Below are positions 26,023-35,909 of a stretch of DNA of 64,000 nt, piece by piece (position 1 is the stretch's first letter; each line of letters starts with the position of its first letter). Source of the DNA: Carboxylicivirga mesophila. GTDB lineage: Bacteria > Bacteroidota > Bacteroidia > Bacteroidales > Marinilabiliaceae. Location: positions 1-64,000 of the forward strand of contig NZ_JAGUCN010000002.1 in NCBI RefSeq assembly GCF_018271975.1, given 5' to 3'. The notes beneath the pieces are model-generated. The model was not told where the DNA came from. It saw nothing but the letters and a program-made list of their open reading frames with translations, and searched no databases. Made by a program: the position numbers and the translations under genes.

Positions 26023-27324
26023 TTACATGAAAATAAACTTCATGATGAATAACACAGCCAGAATGTAACTGATGATTGATATATCTTTGAATTTACCTGT
26101 CAGTAATTTCAAAATCACATACGACAGAATACCAAATACAATACCTTCAGCAATAGAGAAGGTTAGTGGCATCATAACTAATGTGAAGAAAGCAGGAATA
26201 GATTCAGTGAAGTCATCTAAATCCAGATTCTGAATAGGTGTCATCATCATTACCCCTACCAACACCAATGCAGGTGCAGTTGCAGCTGCCGGAATCATCA
26301 GGAATAATGGCGACAGGAATAATGCAAAAATAAATAATACAGCCGTTGTTAAAGCGGTTAAGCCGGTGCGGCCACCTTCAGCAACACCTGCTGCAGACTC
26401 CACATATGTTGTAACAGTTGAAGTACCTAAGGCAGCTCCTACGGTAGTACCAATAGAGTCAGCCATCAGTGCCTGCTTTACATTTGGTATGCGGCCGTCT
26501 TCGTTAATCATTTTAGCTTTGGTCGATACGCCAATTAAGGTGCCAACTGTATCAAACATATCCACAAAAAGGAAAGTGAAAAGTACAGTAATCATGGTGA
26601 AGATACCTTCCGGGTTATTCAGCCAGCTCCAGTCAAATTGCCAGGCAATTGAAGAGATAGAAGGTACTGAGAAATCGAAGTGCGGCAACTGTGTTACGCC
26701 TAAAGGCAAGCCAACTATTGTGGTTGCTACCATGCCAATTAGCAGGGCGCCTTTTACTTTTAGTGCCAGCAATACACCAGTAATAACAATACCGCCTAAT
26801 GCCAGTAGTACAGCACCGCTTTTCATATCGCCTAAGTGAACAAATGTTGCGTCGTGAGCAACAATGATACCCGCATTTTTCATGCCGATAAAAGCAATGA
26901 ATAAACCAATACCGACTGAAATGGCGTTTTTGATACTGCCAGGAATTGCATTGATAATTAACTCACGTATATTGAACGCAGTCATTAAAATAAACAGGAT
27001 ACCTTCGAGGAATACAGCTGTTAATGCAAATTGCCACGACATACCCATGCCAATACATACACCAAAGGCAAAGAAAGCGTTCAGTCCCATGCCTGGAGCC
27101 AGAGCAAATGGTAATTTAGCCCACAGTGCCATTACTAAGGTACCCACGGCAGCCGAAATTGCTGTAGCGGTAAATAGCGCCCCTTTATCCATGCCTGTAG
27201 CCGAAAGAATATCGGGGTTGACAGCCAGGATGTAGGCCATTGTCATAAACGTAGTGATACCGGCAACGATCTCTGTTTTGACAGTGGTTTTATTTTCTGA
27301 TAGTTTGAAGAATTTCTCTAACAT
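26023..27324 (-). CDS. NCS2 family purine permease (AzgA-like, hypoxanthine/guanine/adenine)
   Basis: 433 residues, about 12-14 membrane segments, inner membrane. It starts with FFKLSENKTTVKTEIVAGITTFMTMAYIL, the classic AzgA/PbuG opening, and carries LAPGMGLNAFFAF, GLFIAFIGMKNAGII and, near helix 10, the ESAAGVAEGGRTGLTAL motif of the AzgA branch. Known members are proton symporters for adenine, guanine and hypoxanthine. The gene is second in a two-gene operon after the DUF5020 outer-membrane protein (16-base gap); together they would move nucleosides or bases across both membranes. Confidence 0.93.
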   Translation of the reverse strand: MLEKFFKLSENKTTVKTEIVAGITTFMTMAYILAVNPDILSATGMDKGALFTATAISAAVGTLVMALWAKLPFALAPGMGLNAFFAFGVCIGMGMSWQFALTAVFLEGILFILMTAFNIRELIINAIPGSIKNAISVGIGLFIAFIGMKNAGIIVAHDATFVHLGDMKSGAVLLALGGIVITGVLLALKVKGALLIGMVATTIVGLPLGVTQLPHFDFSVPSISSIAWQFDWSWLNNPEGIFTMITVLFTFLFVDMFDTVGTLIGVSTKAKMINEDGRIPNVKQALMADSIGTTVGAALGTSTVTTYVESAAGVAEGGRTGLTALTTAVLFIFALFLSPLFLMIPAAATAPALVLVGVMMMTPIQNLDLDDFTESIPAFFTLVMMPLTFSIAEGIVFGILSYVILKLLTGKFKDISIISYILAVLFIMKFIFM

Positions 27325-27340
27325 GATATTGTTGTATTAA

Positions 27341-28027
27341 TTAGAATGTCCACTTAACAGCCAGGGTCGGGTTAACAACAAATTCATCTTTAACGAAATT
27401 GTTGCTCATCTCAATTTCTCCACCAAAAGAGAAATTTTTACAGGTGTTATACCATATTTGTGGTTCCATTAAGAAACGGTAGTCAGTTCCCCAGAACATC
27501 TCTTCTTTCCAGAAGTCGGCGAAGCCAACCAGTGAAAGTTTTCTATCCATAAAATGAAGCCCCCAGACAGCTGTTAACTGAAATGCAGCATCTTCCTTAT
27601 CTTTGATGTACTTGTAGTTAGCTTGTAGTGTTAATATTCGAGAGAAGTCGGCATTGTTAAACGTATATTGCCCTCCCACAAGCCATGCATTTTCAATGAT
27701 TGTGAATGGTAGGGGATCGTTTAATTTAAGATTACCTCCATTATATTCTATCCGGGGTTCGAATTTTTGACTTTCGTTCCATTTGAAGCTTCGTGCAATC
27801 TCCCAGTAAGCTAAAGAAACACCATTATCAACACCCCTGGTGTCATTGCTGTAATCCATATCAACAAAGAAGAAAGTGCTACCATATTTATCTGGTTTAA
27901 ACATCTCCAATGTTGTTGTGATTTGTTTACGCTCTTTACCAAAATCATAGTGAACCTGAAGGTTTTGAGCTTTTACAACAGCTCCAAATGCCATAGCGGC
28001 CATCAATGAAAATAGAATTCTTTTCAT
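27341..28027 (-). CDS. DUF5020 family outer-membrane protein (Tsx-like channel)
   Basis: 228 residues with a Sec signal peptide (1-20, ending VVKAQ). The rest alternates aromatic and polar residues with frequent turns and ends VNPTLAVKWTF, a C-terminal beta-signal ending in F; this is a small outer-membrane beta-barrel. The opening LQVHYDFGKERKQITTTLEMFKPDKYGSTFFFVDMDY is the DUF5020 pattern, related to the nucleoside-specific porin Tsx. Being first in an operon with a purine permease supports a nucleoside or base channel role. Confidence 0.85.
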   Translation of the reverse strand: MKRILFSLMAAMAFGAVVKAQNLQVHYDFGKERKQITTTLEMFKPDKYGSTFFFVDMDYSNDTRGVDNGVSLAYWEIARSFKWNESQKFEPRIEYNGGNLKLNDPLPFTIIENAWLVGGQYTFNNADFSRILTLQANYKYIKDKEDAAFQLTAVWGLHFMDRKLSLVGFADFWKEEMFWGTDYRFLMEPQIWYNTCKNFSFGGEIEMSNNFVKDEFVVNPTLAVKWTF

Positions 28028-28069
28028 AAGTGATGTGTAATTAATAGTTTATACTAGTTATTGATGGCG

Positions 28070-28077
28070 CAAAAGTA
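28070..28077 (-). promoter_or_regulatory. candidate -7 element for the DUF5020-permease operon
   Basis: Minus-strand TACTTTTG matches TAnnTTTG, about 43 bases before the start codon. The nearest TTG upstream has 15-base spacing, which is short. Confidence 0.4.
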
Positions 28078-28187
28078 AATAAAAAGTTAATGCAATTGAT
28101 GAAGAATATCCGCATTTGTCTTTTATGAGGCTTATTTATAGTGATTAAAAGAAAGGGTTAAAATGATGCTTTAAGTGTTATGAATCA

Positions 28188-28219
28188 TTTGTTTTTCAAG
28201 GCACCAACATCTATATTTG
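28188..28219 (+). promoter_or_regulatory. promoter of ileS
   Basis: TTTG (28188-28191), 20 bases, then TATATTTG (28212-28219): both elements match the Bacteroidota consensus exactly at normal spacing. The ileS ATG lies 36 bases downstream. Confidence 0.75.
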
Positions 28220-28254
28220 TAAACTTTTTAAAATTAGGGTAAAATATTGAATTG

Positions 28255-31200
28255 ATGAGCGCAAAATTTCCGGAATATAAAGGATTGAATCTGTCGCAGG
28301 TGAACAAGGATGTTTTGAAGACCTGGGAAGAAAACGGAGCATTTGAGAAGAGTATCACGACCAGAGAAGGTAAACCTACGTTCGTATTTTACGAAGGACC
28401 GCCTTCTGCCAATGGTATTCCTGGTATTCACCACGTAATGGCGCGAACCATTAAAGATATATTTTGCCGCTTTAAAACGCAGCAGGGCTACCTGGTGAAA
28501 CGTAAGGCTGGTTGGGATACACACGGTTTACCAGTTGAGCTGGGCGTTGAAAAAGCATTGGGTATCACCAAGGAAGATATTGGTAAAAGTATTTCTGTTG
28601 CCGAATATAACGAAGCCTGTCGCAAAGATGTGATGAAATACACTGATTTGTGGGAAGACTTAACACATAAAATGGGCTACTGGGTAGATATGGATGATCC
28701 ATACATTACCTACGATAACCGTTACATCGAAACGCTTTGGTGGTTGCTGAAAGAGCTGTACAAGAAAGATATGTTGTACAAAGGCTATACTATACAGCCT
28801 TATTCGCCGGCGGCCGGTACTGGGTTAAGTACTCATGAACTGAACCAGCCAGGGTGTTACCGCGATGTGAAGGATACTACTTGTACGGCGCAATTTAAAA
28901 TTGTGCGTAACGAGGCTTCTGAAAAGCTGTTTGATAACGATGAAGAGCTAAGCTTCCTGGCCTGGACCACTACGCCATGGACTTTGCCTTCAAACACAGC
29001 TTTGGCGGTTGGACCAAAAATCGAATATGTAAAAGTTAAATCATACAATCCATATACAGGCCTGCCTGTTTCGGTTATTGTTGCCAAGTCATTGGTGAAT
29101 AACTATTTTAACCCCAAAAATGCTGAGCTGGAGTTTGATGCTTACCAGCCAGGTGATAAAAAGATACCGTTTAAGGTGGTGGCTGAGTATGTGGGAACTG
29201 ATTTGGAAGGAGTTCGCTATGAACAGCTAATGCCATGGGTGAAACCTGATGGTGATGCTTTCCGTGTGATTTTGGGTGATTATGTAACCACTGAAGATGG
29301 TACAGGAATCGTGCATATCGCACCTACCTTTGGTGCTGATGACGACCGTGTGGCTAAAGTGGCAGGCATTGCGCCGCTCATCCTGATTGATAAAGAAGGG
29401 AAGCGTCAGCCGATGGTTGATAAAAGCGGTAAGTTCTTCAGGATAGAAGATCTTGACACTGATTTTGTTGCCAGTTTCGTTAATACCGAAGCTTATGCTG
29501 AGTATGCCGGTCGTTTTGTAAAAAATGCTTACGATTCTTCATTGACCGAAGAAGATGCTACACTTGATGTGGATTTGTCGGTGATGCTGAAGAAAGAAAA
29601 CAAGGCTTTCAAGGTTGAGAAGCATGTGCACAACTACCCGCATTGCTGGCGCACCGATAAGCCGGTGCTCTATTATCCATTGGATAGCTGGTTTATTAAA
29701 ACCACCGCTGTGCGCGATCGCATGATTGAGTTGAATAAAACCATTAACTGGAAACCTGCATCAACCGGGACAGGTCGTTTCGGCAAGTGGCTGGAGAATT
29801 TGGTAGACTGGAACCTGAGCCGTTCGCGCTATTGGGGAACGCCGCTACCTATCTGGAAGACAGAGGATGGAACAGAAGAAAAATGTATTGGCTCTGTAGA
29901 AGAGCTGATGAATGAAATAAATAAGGCGGTAGAAGCCGGATTGATGGAGAAGAATCCGTTTGCAGGCTTTGAGGTGGGTGATAACTCAAAAGAGAATTAC
30001 GAAAAGATTGATCTGCACCGCCACCATGTAGATGATATTATTCTGGTGTCAGACAGTGGGCAGCCAATGCAGCGCGAGTCGGACCTGATTGATGTGTGGT
30101 TTGATTCGGGTGCCATGCCTTATGCACAAATGCATTACCCATTTGAAAACAAGGAAGGCTTCAATGAAGTGTATCCGGCCGACTTTATTGCAGAAGGAGT
30201 TGACCAGACAAGAGGCTGGTTCTTTACCTTGCATGCTATTGCCACCATGTTATTCGATTCGGTGGCCTTTAAAAATATTATCTCTAACGGTCTGGTTCTG
30301 GATAAGAATGGCAATAAGATGTCGAAGCGCCTTGGTAATGGCGTAGATCCATTCGAGGTCATTGAGCAGTATGGTTCCGATCCTTTGCGCTGGTACATGA
30401 TTACGAATGCACAGCCATGGGATAACCTAAAGTTTGATATCTCTGGGGTGGATGAGGTGAAACGTAAGTTCTTCGGCACCTTGTATAATACCTATTCGTT
30501 CTTTGCTCTCTATGCCAATATCGATGGATTTACAGGTCAGGAGGCCTCGGTGCCCGTTGAGAAACGCTCAGAGATTGATCGCTGGATCATGTCATTGCTC
30601 AACTCACTGATTAAAGAAGTCAACGACAGTTATGAAAGCTATGAGCCGACGCGTGCTGGCCGTGCCATTCAGGATTTTGTTATGGAGAACCTGAGTAACT
30701 GGTATGTGCGTTTGAATCGTAAGCGTTTCTGGGGTGGTGAAATGAATGAAGATAAATTGGCTGCTTACCAGACGCTATACGCTTGTTTGGAAACAGTGGC
30801 GCTGCTATCAGCTCCTATTGCCCCATTCTTTACCGACCAGTTATTTGCTGATTTAAATAAGGTTTCAGGGAGGTATACTGATGTTTCAGTTCACCTGGCA
30901 GAGTTTCCAAAATTTGATGAGAAGCTGATTGATAAAGCACTTGAGGAGCGTATGGAGTATGCGCAGTCCATCTCTTCTATGGTATTGAGTCTGCGTCGTA
31001 AGGTTAACCTGAAAGTGCGTCAGCCATTGGGTAAGGTGATGATTCCAATATTGGATGAAACCTTTGAGCATCAGCTGGAAGCTATCAAGGATTTAGTGCT
31101 TACTGAGGTGAATGTGAAGGAGATGGAATTCCTGAAAGATTCATCGGGTGTATTGGTGAAGAAGATTAAGCCTAATTTTAAAACCCTTGGGCCAAAGCAC

Positions 31201-31686
31201 GGTAAAAATATGAAGGTAATTTCAGGAGCCATAAATGCCATGGGTCAGGAAGAAATTGCTATCTTCGAGAAAGAAGAACAATTTACATTGGATGTCAATG
31301 GACAATCCATCGTTCTTACACTTGAAGATGTTGAGATATTATCTGAAGATATTCCGGGTTGGTTAGTGACTAATGAGGGCAAAATAACGGTTGCATTGGA
31401 TATTAATGTAACTGATGAATTGCGTGAGGAAGGAATTGCCCGTGAATTTGTTAATCGCATTCAGAACCTGCGCAAAGATTCTGGTTTTGATGTAACAGAT
31501 AAAATCAAATTGCAAATTCAAAAGCATGAAGCAATCAATAGTGCAGTGGAAAAGCATGCTGAGTACATTGGTGCGCAAACACTCGCTGTAGAAGTTAAAT
31601 TGGTTGATACATGCAATAACGATGGTGTTACAACCGTTGAGATTGATGATGAAATAACCACAGCCATTCATGTGATGAAGGCCTAG
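28255..31686 (+). CDS. ileS: isoleucyl-tRNA synthetase
   Basis: 1143 residues from the ATG at 28255 (a TTG directly before it at 28252 is ignored). Class I synthetase charging tRNA-Ile. The HIGH-type motif is H59-H60-V61-M62 in NGIPGIHHVM, and the KMSKS-type loop is KMSKR at 688-692. The tryptophan-rich WTTTPWTLPSNTALAV marks the CP1 editing domain, and GTGIVHIAPTFGADD its active site. The size and the SRSRYWGTPLPIW segment place it with the large, eukaryote-like IleRS group common in Bacteroidota; that group is often associated with mupirocin insensitivity, which cannot be judged here. First gene of ileS-dksA-like. Confidence 0.97.
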   Translation: MSAKFPEYKGLNLSQVNKDVLKTWEENGAFEKSITTREGKPTFVFYEGPPSANGIPGIHHVMARTIKDIFCRFKTQQGYLVKRKAGWDTHGLPVELGVEKALGITKEDIGKSISVAEYNEACRKDVMKYTDLWEDLTHKMGYWVDMDDPYITYDNRYIETLWWLLKELYKKDMLYKGYTIQPYSPAAGTGLSTHELNQPGCYRDVKDTTCTAQFKIVRNEASEKLFDNDEELSFLAWTTTPWTLPSNTALAVGPKIEYVKVKSYNPYTGLPVSVIVAKSLVNNYFNPKNAELEFDAYQPGDKKIPFKVVAEYVGTDLEGVRYEQLMPWVKPDGDAFRVILGDYVTTEDGTGIVHIAPTFGADDDRVAKVAGIAPLILIDKEGKRQPMVDKSGKFFRIEDLDTDFVASFVNTEAYAEYAGRFVKNAYDSSLTEEDATLDVDLSVMLKKENKAFKVEKHVHNYPHCWRTDKPVLYYPLDSWFIKTTAVRDRMIELNKTINWKPASTGTGRFGKWLENLVDWNLSRSRYWGTPLPIWKTEDGTEEKCIGSVEELMNEINKAVEAGLMEKNPFAGFEVGDNSKENYEKIDLHRHHVDDIILVSDSGQPMQRESDLIDVWFDSGAMPYAQMHYPFENKEGFNEVYPADFIAEGVDQTRGWFFTLHAIATMLFDSVAFKNIISNGLVLDKNGNKMSKRLGNGVDPFEVIEQYGSDPLRWYMITNAQPWDNLKFDISGVDEVKRKFFGTLYNTYSFFALYANIDGFTGQEASVPVEKRSEIDRWIMSLLNSLIKEVNDSYESYEPTRAGRAIQDFVMENLSNWYVRLNRKRFWGGEMNEDKLAAYQTLYACLETVALLSAPIAPFFTDQLFADLNKVSGRYTDVSVHLAEFPKFDEKLIDKALEERMEYAQSISSMVLSLRRKVNLKVRQPLGKVMIPILDETFEHQLEAIKDLVLTEVNVKEMEFLKDSSGVLVKKIKPNFKTLGPKHGKNMKVISGAINAMGQEEIAIFEKEEQFTLDVNGQSIVLTLEDVEILSEDIPGWLVTNEGKITVALDINVTDELREEGIAREFVNRIQNLRKDSGFDVTDKIKLQIQKHEAINSAVEKHAEYIGAQTLAVEVKLVDTCNNDGVTTVEIDDEITTAIHVMKA

Positions 31687-31715
31687 TGGTATGTGTAAAC
31701 TAAAACTTAGTCATT

Positions 31716-32093
31716 ATGGCTGAAAAAACACGTTACTCGGACGAAGAACTTCAGGAATTCAAAGAGATTATTCTGAAGAAACTTGATAAGGCCAAAAAAG
31801 ATTATGAGCTGCTGAGAAATACCATTACACATCAGGATGGTAACGATACACAGGATACCTCACCAACTTTTAAAGTATTGGAAGAGGGAGCTGCGGTATT
31901 ATCTAAAGAAGAAGCAGGTAAACTGGCTCAGCGACAACAAAAGTTCATTCAGCATCTTTCGGCAGCCTTGGTGCGCATCGAAAACAAAACCTATGGTGTT
32001 TGCCGGGTAACCGGTAAGCTGATTCCCAAGGAGCGTTTAAAGGCCGTTCCTCACGCAACATTGAGTGTGGAAGCTAAGCAGGGGCAGAAGTAG
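31716..32093 (+). CDS. TraR/DksA family protein lacking the zinc cysteines
   Basis: 125 residues. An N-terminal helical hairpin (about 8-85, charged, with NDTQDTSPTF in the turn) is followed by YGVCRVTGKLIPKERLKAVPHATLSVEAK, the DksA-type C-terminal signature. DksA proteins insert a coiled-coil tip into the RNA polymerase secondary channel and modulate the stringent response. Only one cysteine remains at the zinc-finger site, so no C4 zinc centre can form; this is common in the Bacteroidota branch. It follows ileS by 29 bases and precedes lspA, a conserved ileS-dksA-lspA order in this phylum as I recall. Confidence 0.88.
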   Translation: MAEKTRYSDEELQEFKEIILKKLDKAKKDYELLRNTITHQDGNDTQDTSPTFKVLEEGAAVLSKEEAGKLAQRQQKFIQHLSAALVRIENKTYGVCRVTGKLIPKERLKAVPHATLSVEAKQGQK

Positions 32094-32126
32094 AAAGATA
32101 TCATTTAAAATATCAATATGCATAAT

Positions 32127-32164
32127 GGCCAATGGATGATAGTAAATACTCCATTGGTCTTTTG
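32127..32164 (+). terminator. terminator after the dksA-like gene
   Basis: GGCCAATGGA (32127-32136) pairs with TCCATTGGTC (32150-32159), one wobble, followed by T-rich sequence. It separates lspA from ileS-dksA, at least partly. Confidence 0.75.
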
Positions 32165-32245
32165 TGCGTTTTATATAGCATGATCTTTTTTGAAACATGT
32201 TAAGGTGTCAGCCGTAATTACTAATTGTATTTATTTCTTGAGAAT

Positions 32246-32848
32246 ATGTCGGTATTAAAAAAATCATTTCTTATAATTTTCCTGATTCTGTTGGTTGATC
32301 AGGTGTCAAAGTTTTATATCAAAACCCATATGATGCTTGGGGATGAGATACCTGTTCTAGGCAATTGGTTCATTATACATTTTGTTGAAAACAATGGAAT
32401 GGCTTTTGGTATGCAGCTGGCCGGTAAATTTGGCAAAGCATTTTTGAGCATCTTTCGCATAGTAGCGGTTGTTGGTATTGGCTGGTACATGGTTAATTTA
32501 AGCAAGAAGGGCGCGCCTAAAGGGTTAATCTATTGCGTAGGACTGGTTTTGGCCGGAGCTCTTGGTAATATTATTGATAGTGCCTTCTACGGAATGATAT
32601 TCGATCATAGTTATGGGCAAATCGCGACTTTCTTACCCGAAGCTGGCGGTTACTCTTCCTTTTTACATGGTAAGGTGGTTGATATGCTGTATTTCCCATT
32701 GATAGAAGGGCGATACCCTGAGTGGATACCTTATGTGGGCGGAAATCCATTTATCTTCTTTCGTCCTGTTTTTAATATAGCCGATTCATCCATAACCATT
32801 GGCATCATTATAATATTATTCTTCCAAAAACGTTTTTTTAAGGAGTAG
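32246..32848 (+). CDS. lspA: lipoprotein signal peptidase (signal peptidase II)
   Basis: 200 residues from the ATG at 32246; a TTG 21 bases earlier is in frame but unlikely. Inner-membrane aspartyl protease with four membrane helices that cleaves lipoprotein signal peptides before the lipidated cysteine, for example of the GH92, DUF4831 and DUF2807 proteins here. Conserved parts are DQVSKFYIK near the N-terminus, GALGNIID with catalytic D111, and FNIADSSITIG with catalytic D180. About 50 extra residues between the two aspartates (GMIFDHSYGQ to GGNPFIFFRP) are typical of Bacteroidota LspA. Confidence 0.95.
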   Translation: MSVLKKSFLIIFLILLVDQVSKFYIKTHMMLGDEIPVLGNWFIIHFVENNGMAFGMQLAGKFGKAFLSIFRIVAVVGIGWYMVNLSKKGAPKGLIYCVGLVLAGALGNIIDSAFYGMIFDHSYGQIATFLPEAGGYSSFLHGKVVDMLYFPLIEGRYPEWIPYVGGNPFIFFRPVFNIADSSITIGIIIILFFQKRFFKE

Positions 32849-33207
32849 TTTGAATAGTAAGGACTAATCATGAAGCCTGATTTATTTCAACAATTATTAT
32901 GTTGAAAAATAGGTTTTTTTAACGTGCTTTTGTCCTTATTTATCCATAACTTCGCGCCGTCAAATGTTGGACGATAGAGTTGGTTGGTGTTGTGGGTTGG
33001 TTTACAGTCTGATAGAAATTGCTGGTTTGCGTATGAATGGGATTTCGCTATGTAAGTCAGGAGGCGGCAGTGTATCCAAAGGTCACCTAGCTGACGTAAA
33101 TATTTAGTTTTTGTAAGGGATATTTGCTAAAAATAAGATTCAAACTGCAGGTGTAATTCTTGCTTAAGCAGTTTCAAGATTCTGGCAAAGAAAGATAAAA
33201 GATATAT
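32849..33207 (+). other. 359-base spacer, presumed leader of the polysaccharide operon
   Basis: No gene is visible. A -7-like TAACTTCG lies near 32946-32953, one mismatch from TAnnTTTG, without a -33 at the normal spacing. A GGCGGCAGTGT at 33063-33073 resembles the enterobacterial ops pause element (GGCGGTAGCGT) at 9 of 11 positions. The sequence before it is G/T-rich (about 32970-33010). This suggests an untranslated leader of about 250 bases before the export gene. Confidence 0.4.
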
Positions 33208-35634
33208 ATGAAGATGAGATTATTGTTTCTGTCATTATTGCTATTGGTAGCTTCTTCAGTTACCACATGGGGACAAAGTATTGATCCCAACTCGGTAGAT
33301 GTTAAATCTGTTAATGTTGATGAGATGACAGATGCACAGGTGCTGAGAATGATTCAGGAAATGGAGAAGCGTGGCTTAAGTGAGCAGCAGGCCATTGCTT
33401 TAGCTCAGGCGAGAGGGATGAGCCAGGAGCAAATCACCAAACTCCGTCAACGTATTAATGAGGTGAAGTTAACTGGTGGCACTGGCCTCAATCAGCCAGG
33501 TATGGAATCAAGTTCTGTTAGTGAATTTGGAATGATTGAGTCGGTGAAAATGCCTGTTGATTCAGCTGTAATCGATCAGCGTATATTTGGTTTTTCCTTC
33601 TTTAATAATGATAAACTGACTTTTGAACCTAATGTGAATTTACCCGTGCCACCATCGTATGTGCTGGGGCCTGGCGATGAAATAATCATCGATGTGTGGG
33701 GCGTTTCGCAGCAGAGCTACAATTTACTGGTTGATAAGAATGGGTTCATCAATATCCCAAATATCGGACCAATACAAGTGGGGCGTTTAACACAGGAGGA
33801 AGCTCAAAAACGCATACATAGTAAGTTAACAACCATCTATAGTGACTTAAAATCGGCAAATCCCAAAACCTTTGTGAGCATCAATGTGGGTACTGTTAAG
33901 TCAATCAAAGTAAATGTTATTGGTGAGGTGTTTGTGCCGGGAACTTATACCGTACCAGGAACAGCTACAGCGTTTAATGCCCTGTATCTGGCAGGGGGAC
34001 CCAATAAAGAAGGGTCCTTTAGGGCCATACAGGTAATTCGCAATGGTGAGCTTGTAACTAAACTGGATGTATACGAATTCCTAATCAAAGGAAAGAGTGA
34101 TGTCAATGTATCTCTTAGCGATGGTGATGTTATCCTGGTCCCAACCTACGAAAAACGAATAAAAGTAGGGGGAGAATTTAAGCGTAACGGCATTTTTGAA
34201 GCCAAGGGCAATGAGAAGATGAGCGATATGATTGAATACGCAGGTGGTTTTACTGAAAATGCCTACACACACCGCGTAGAACTGTACCGCACAACATCCC
34301 GTCAGCGTGCTTTTAAAGATGTACTGGCTAAAGAATATGAACAGGTAATGCTCGAGAGTGGCGACAGTATTTTTGCCGGTACGATATTGGAGCGTTACGA
34401 AAATAAAGTAAGTATTCAGGGAGCTGTGTATCGGCCTGGTAATTATGAGCTAACCGAAGGGTTAACCCTGAAGCAACTCATTGATAATGCAGATGGCGTC
34501 AGGGAAGATGTGTTCCTGAACAGAGGTTTGGTAACGCGTTTAATGGAGGATTTGACACTTCAGAATATTACTTTTGATGTAGGAGCTGTTTTAAGGGGAG
34601 AATCTGACATTGAACTGAAACGGGAGGACATGATTACCATTTCATCAATTGACGACCTGCGTGAGATACGCACGGTAGAGATATTTGGTGAGGTTCAATA
34701 CCCTGGTGAATTTGATTATAACCAGGATATGAATTTATCCGATCTGGTTTTCAAAGCAGGTGGTTTCAAGGAATCAGCATCAGAAGCATTTATTGAGATT
34801 TCAAGACGACTGTCATATGATGAAGCCCAAAAGGCCGGTGATAGAATAGCACATGTATTTCAATTTACCATTTCGCGCGATTTAAAGATGAATGGGGAAG
34901 ATGCGATGTTTGTATTACAACCATATGACCAAATATTTGTCCGTCGTTCACCAGGCTATGAAGACAAAAGTGTTATTAATATTATGGGTGAGGTTAACTA
35001 TGCGGGGCAATTTAGCCTGACTTCCAAGAAAGAACGTGTGTCAACGATTATACAACGTGCGGGTGGATTGTCGCCTAATGCCTATGCGAAAGGGGCAATG
35101 CTCACACGTAAGGTGGAAGTATCTCAAAAAGTAAAACGTTTACGGGAACAGTTGGTAGCTTCTGATACGTCATTGGTGTTTGATGATTTAGGTTTTGATG
35201 TGGTGAGTATCGATCTGGAGAAGATTCTCAAACAACCCGGCAGTAAAGATGATATCTTTTTGCAGGATGGCGATGAACTGGTGATACCGCGTGAGCTCCA
35301 AACGGTGAAGGTGACAGGTGGCGTATTGAATCCACTCTCAGTATCCTACGTGGATGGCAAGCGCCTGAAACACTATGTGCAATCAGGTGGAGGGTTTAGT
35401 TTGCGCGCCAAAAAGGGAAAATCCTATGTGATCTACCCGAACGGGGCAGCAGCATCCACAAAGAGCTTCTTGTTCTTTAGAAACTACCCTAAAGTAATGC
35501 CAGGCTCAGAAGTGGTGGTGCCTGAAAAGCCTGAACGAGAACCAATGCCGGCGACTGCCTGGATTGCCATGGCCAGTGCGTTGGCATCTTTATCATTGAC
35601 AATTGTGACCATTGCTGATCGAATGGGAAATTAA
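33208..35634 (+). CDS. polysaccharide export outer-membrane protein, Wza-like with multiple SLBB domains
   Basis: 808 residues, about twice E. coli Wza. Signal peptide 1-23 (ending TTWGQ, no lipobox cysteine). A helical segment (40-90) precedes the Poly_export domain (about 148-240, starting YVLGPGDEIIIDVWG). At least five SLBB repeats follow, each with the pattern V-x-GEV-x-x-PG-x-Y/F (VIGEVFVPGTY, IQGAVYRPGNY, IFGEVQYPGEF, IMGEVNYAGQF, VTGGVLNPLSV). A C-terminal membrane helix (about 780-800, WIAMASALASLSLTIVTI) replaces the amphipathic helix of Wza. It should form the outer-membrane or periplasmic channel for the polysaccharide made by the genes downstream. It is the first gene of the locus. 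Confidence 0.92.
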   Translation: MKMRLLFLSLLLLVASSVTTWGQSIDPNSVDVKSVNVDEMTDAQVLRMIQEMEKRGLSEQQAIALAQARGMSQEQITKLRQRINEVKLTGGTGLNQPGMESSSVSEFGMIESVKMPVDSAVIDQRIFGFSFFNNDKLTFEPNVNLPVPPSYVLGPGDEIIIDVWGVSQQSYNLLVDKNGFINIPNIGPIQVGRLTQEEAQKRIHSKLTTIYSDLKSANPKTFVSINVGTVKSIKVNVIGEVFVPGTYTVPGTATAFNALYLAGGPNKEGSFRAIQVIRNGELVTKLDVYEFLIKGKSDVNVSLSDGDVILVPTYEKRIKVGGEFKRNGIFEAKGNEKMSDMIEYAGGFTENAYTHRVELYRTTSRQRAFKDVLAKEYEQVMLESGDSIFAGTILERYENKVSIQGAVYRPGNYELTEGLTLKQLIDNADGVREDVFLNRGLVTRLMEDLTLQNITFDVGAVLRGESDIELKREDMITISSIDDLREIRTVEIFGEVQYPGEFDYNQDMNLSDLVFKAGGFKESASEAFIEISRRLSYDEAQKAGDRIAHVFQFTISRDLKMNGEDAMFVLQPYDQIFVRRSPGYEDKSVINIMGEVNYAGQFSLTSKKERVSTIIQRAGGLSPNAYAKGAMLTRKVEVSQKVKRLREQLVASDTSLVFDDLGFDVVSIDLEKILKQPGSKDDIFLQDGDELVIPRELQTVKVTGGVLNPLSVSYVDGKRLKHYVQSGGGFSLRAKKGKSYVIYPNGAAASTKSFLFFRNYPKVMPGSEVVVPEKPEREPMPATAWIAMASALASLSLTIVTIADRMGN

Positions 35635-35660
35635 GGATATAATTACTGTATAGTGTAGTT

Positions 35661-35879
35661 GCAAAAATAAATCACAGATTCACATAGAAAAGAAATAGCG
35701 CAGTCTTTTTTCATACGTGAAAATTTGAGCTGATCTGCGAACAAGAAAAAGAAAATAGTAAACAGATAGAACCACAGATTACGCAGATTGTCACAGATAA
35801 AGAAATAGCCTTGCTATTTCAAAAAAAGAAACACAGTTGGTTCGCATCAGCGTTAATCAGCGAAAATCTGGGGACAAAA
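35661..35879. repeat. CACAGATT / AATCTGTGG-type repeat spacer, left of the GxxExxY gene
   Basis: Degenerate copies of CACAGATT occur (near 35673, 35772 and 35791), together with CTGATCTGCG and CGAAAATCTGGGGACAAA (35861-35878). The last is a near copy of CGTAAATCTGTGGACAAA found on the right side of the gene at 36365. A related GTTAATCTGTGGACAAG occurs again at 55759-55775. These make a repeat family that surrounds the GxxExxY gene. Confidence 0.65.
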
Positions 35880-35909
35880 TTTATTTAAGAAGAAAATCGA
35901 ATAGTTAAA

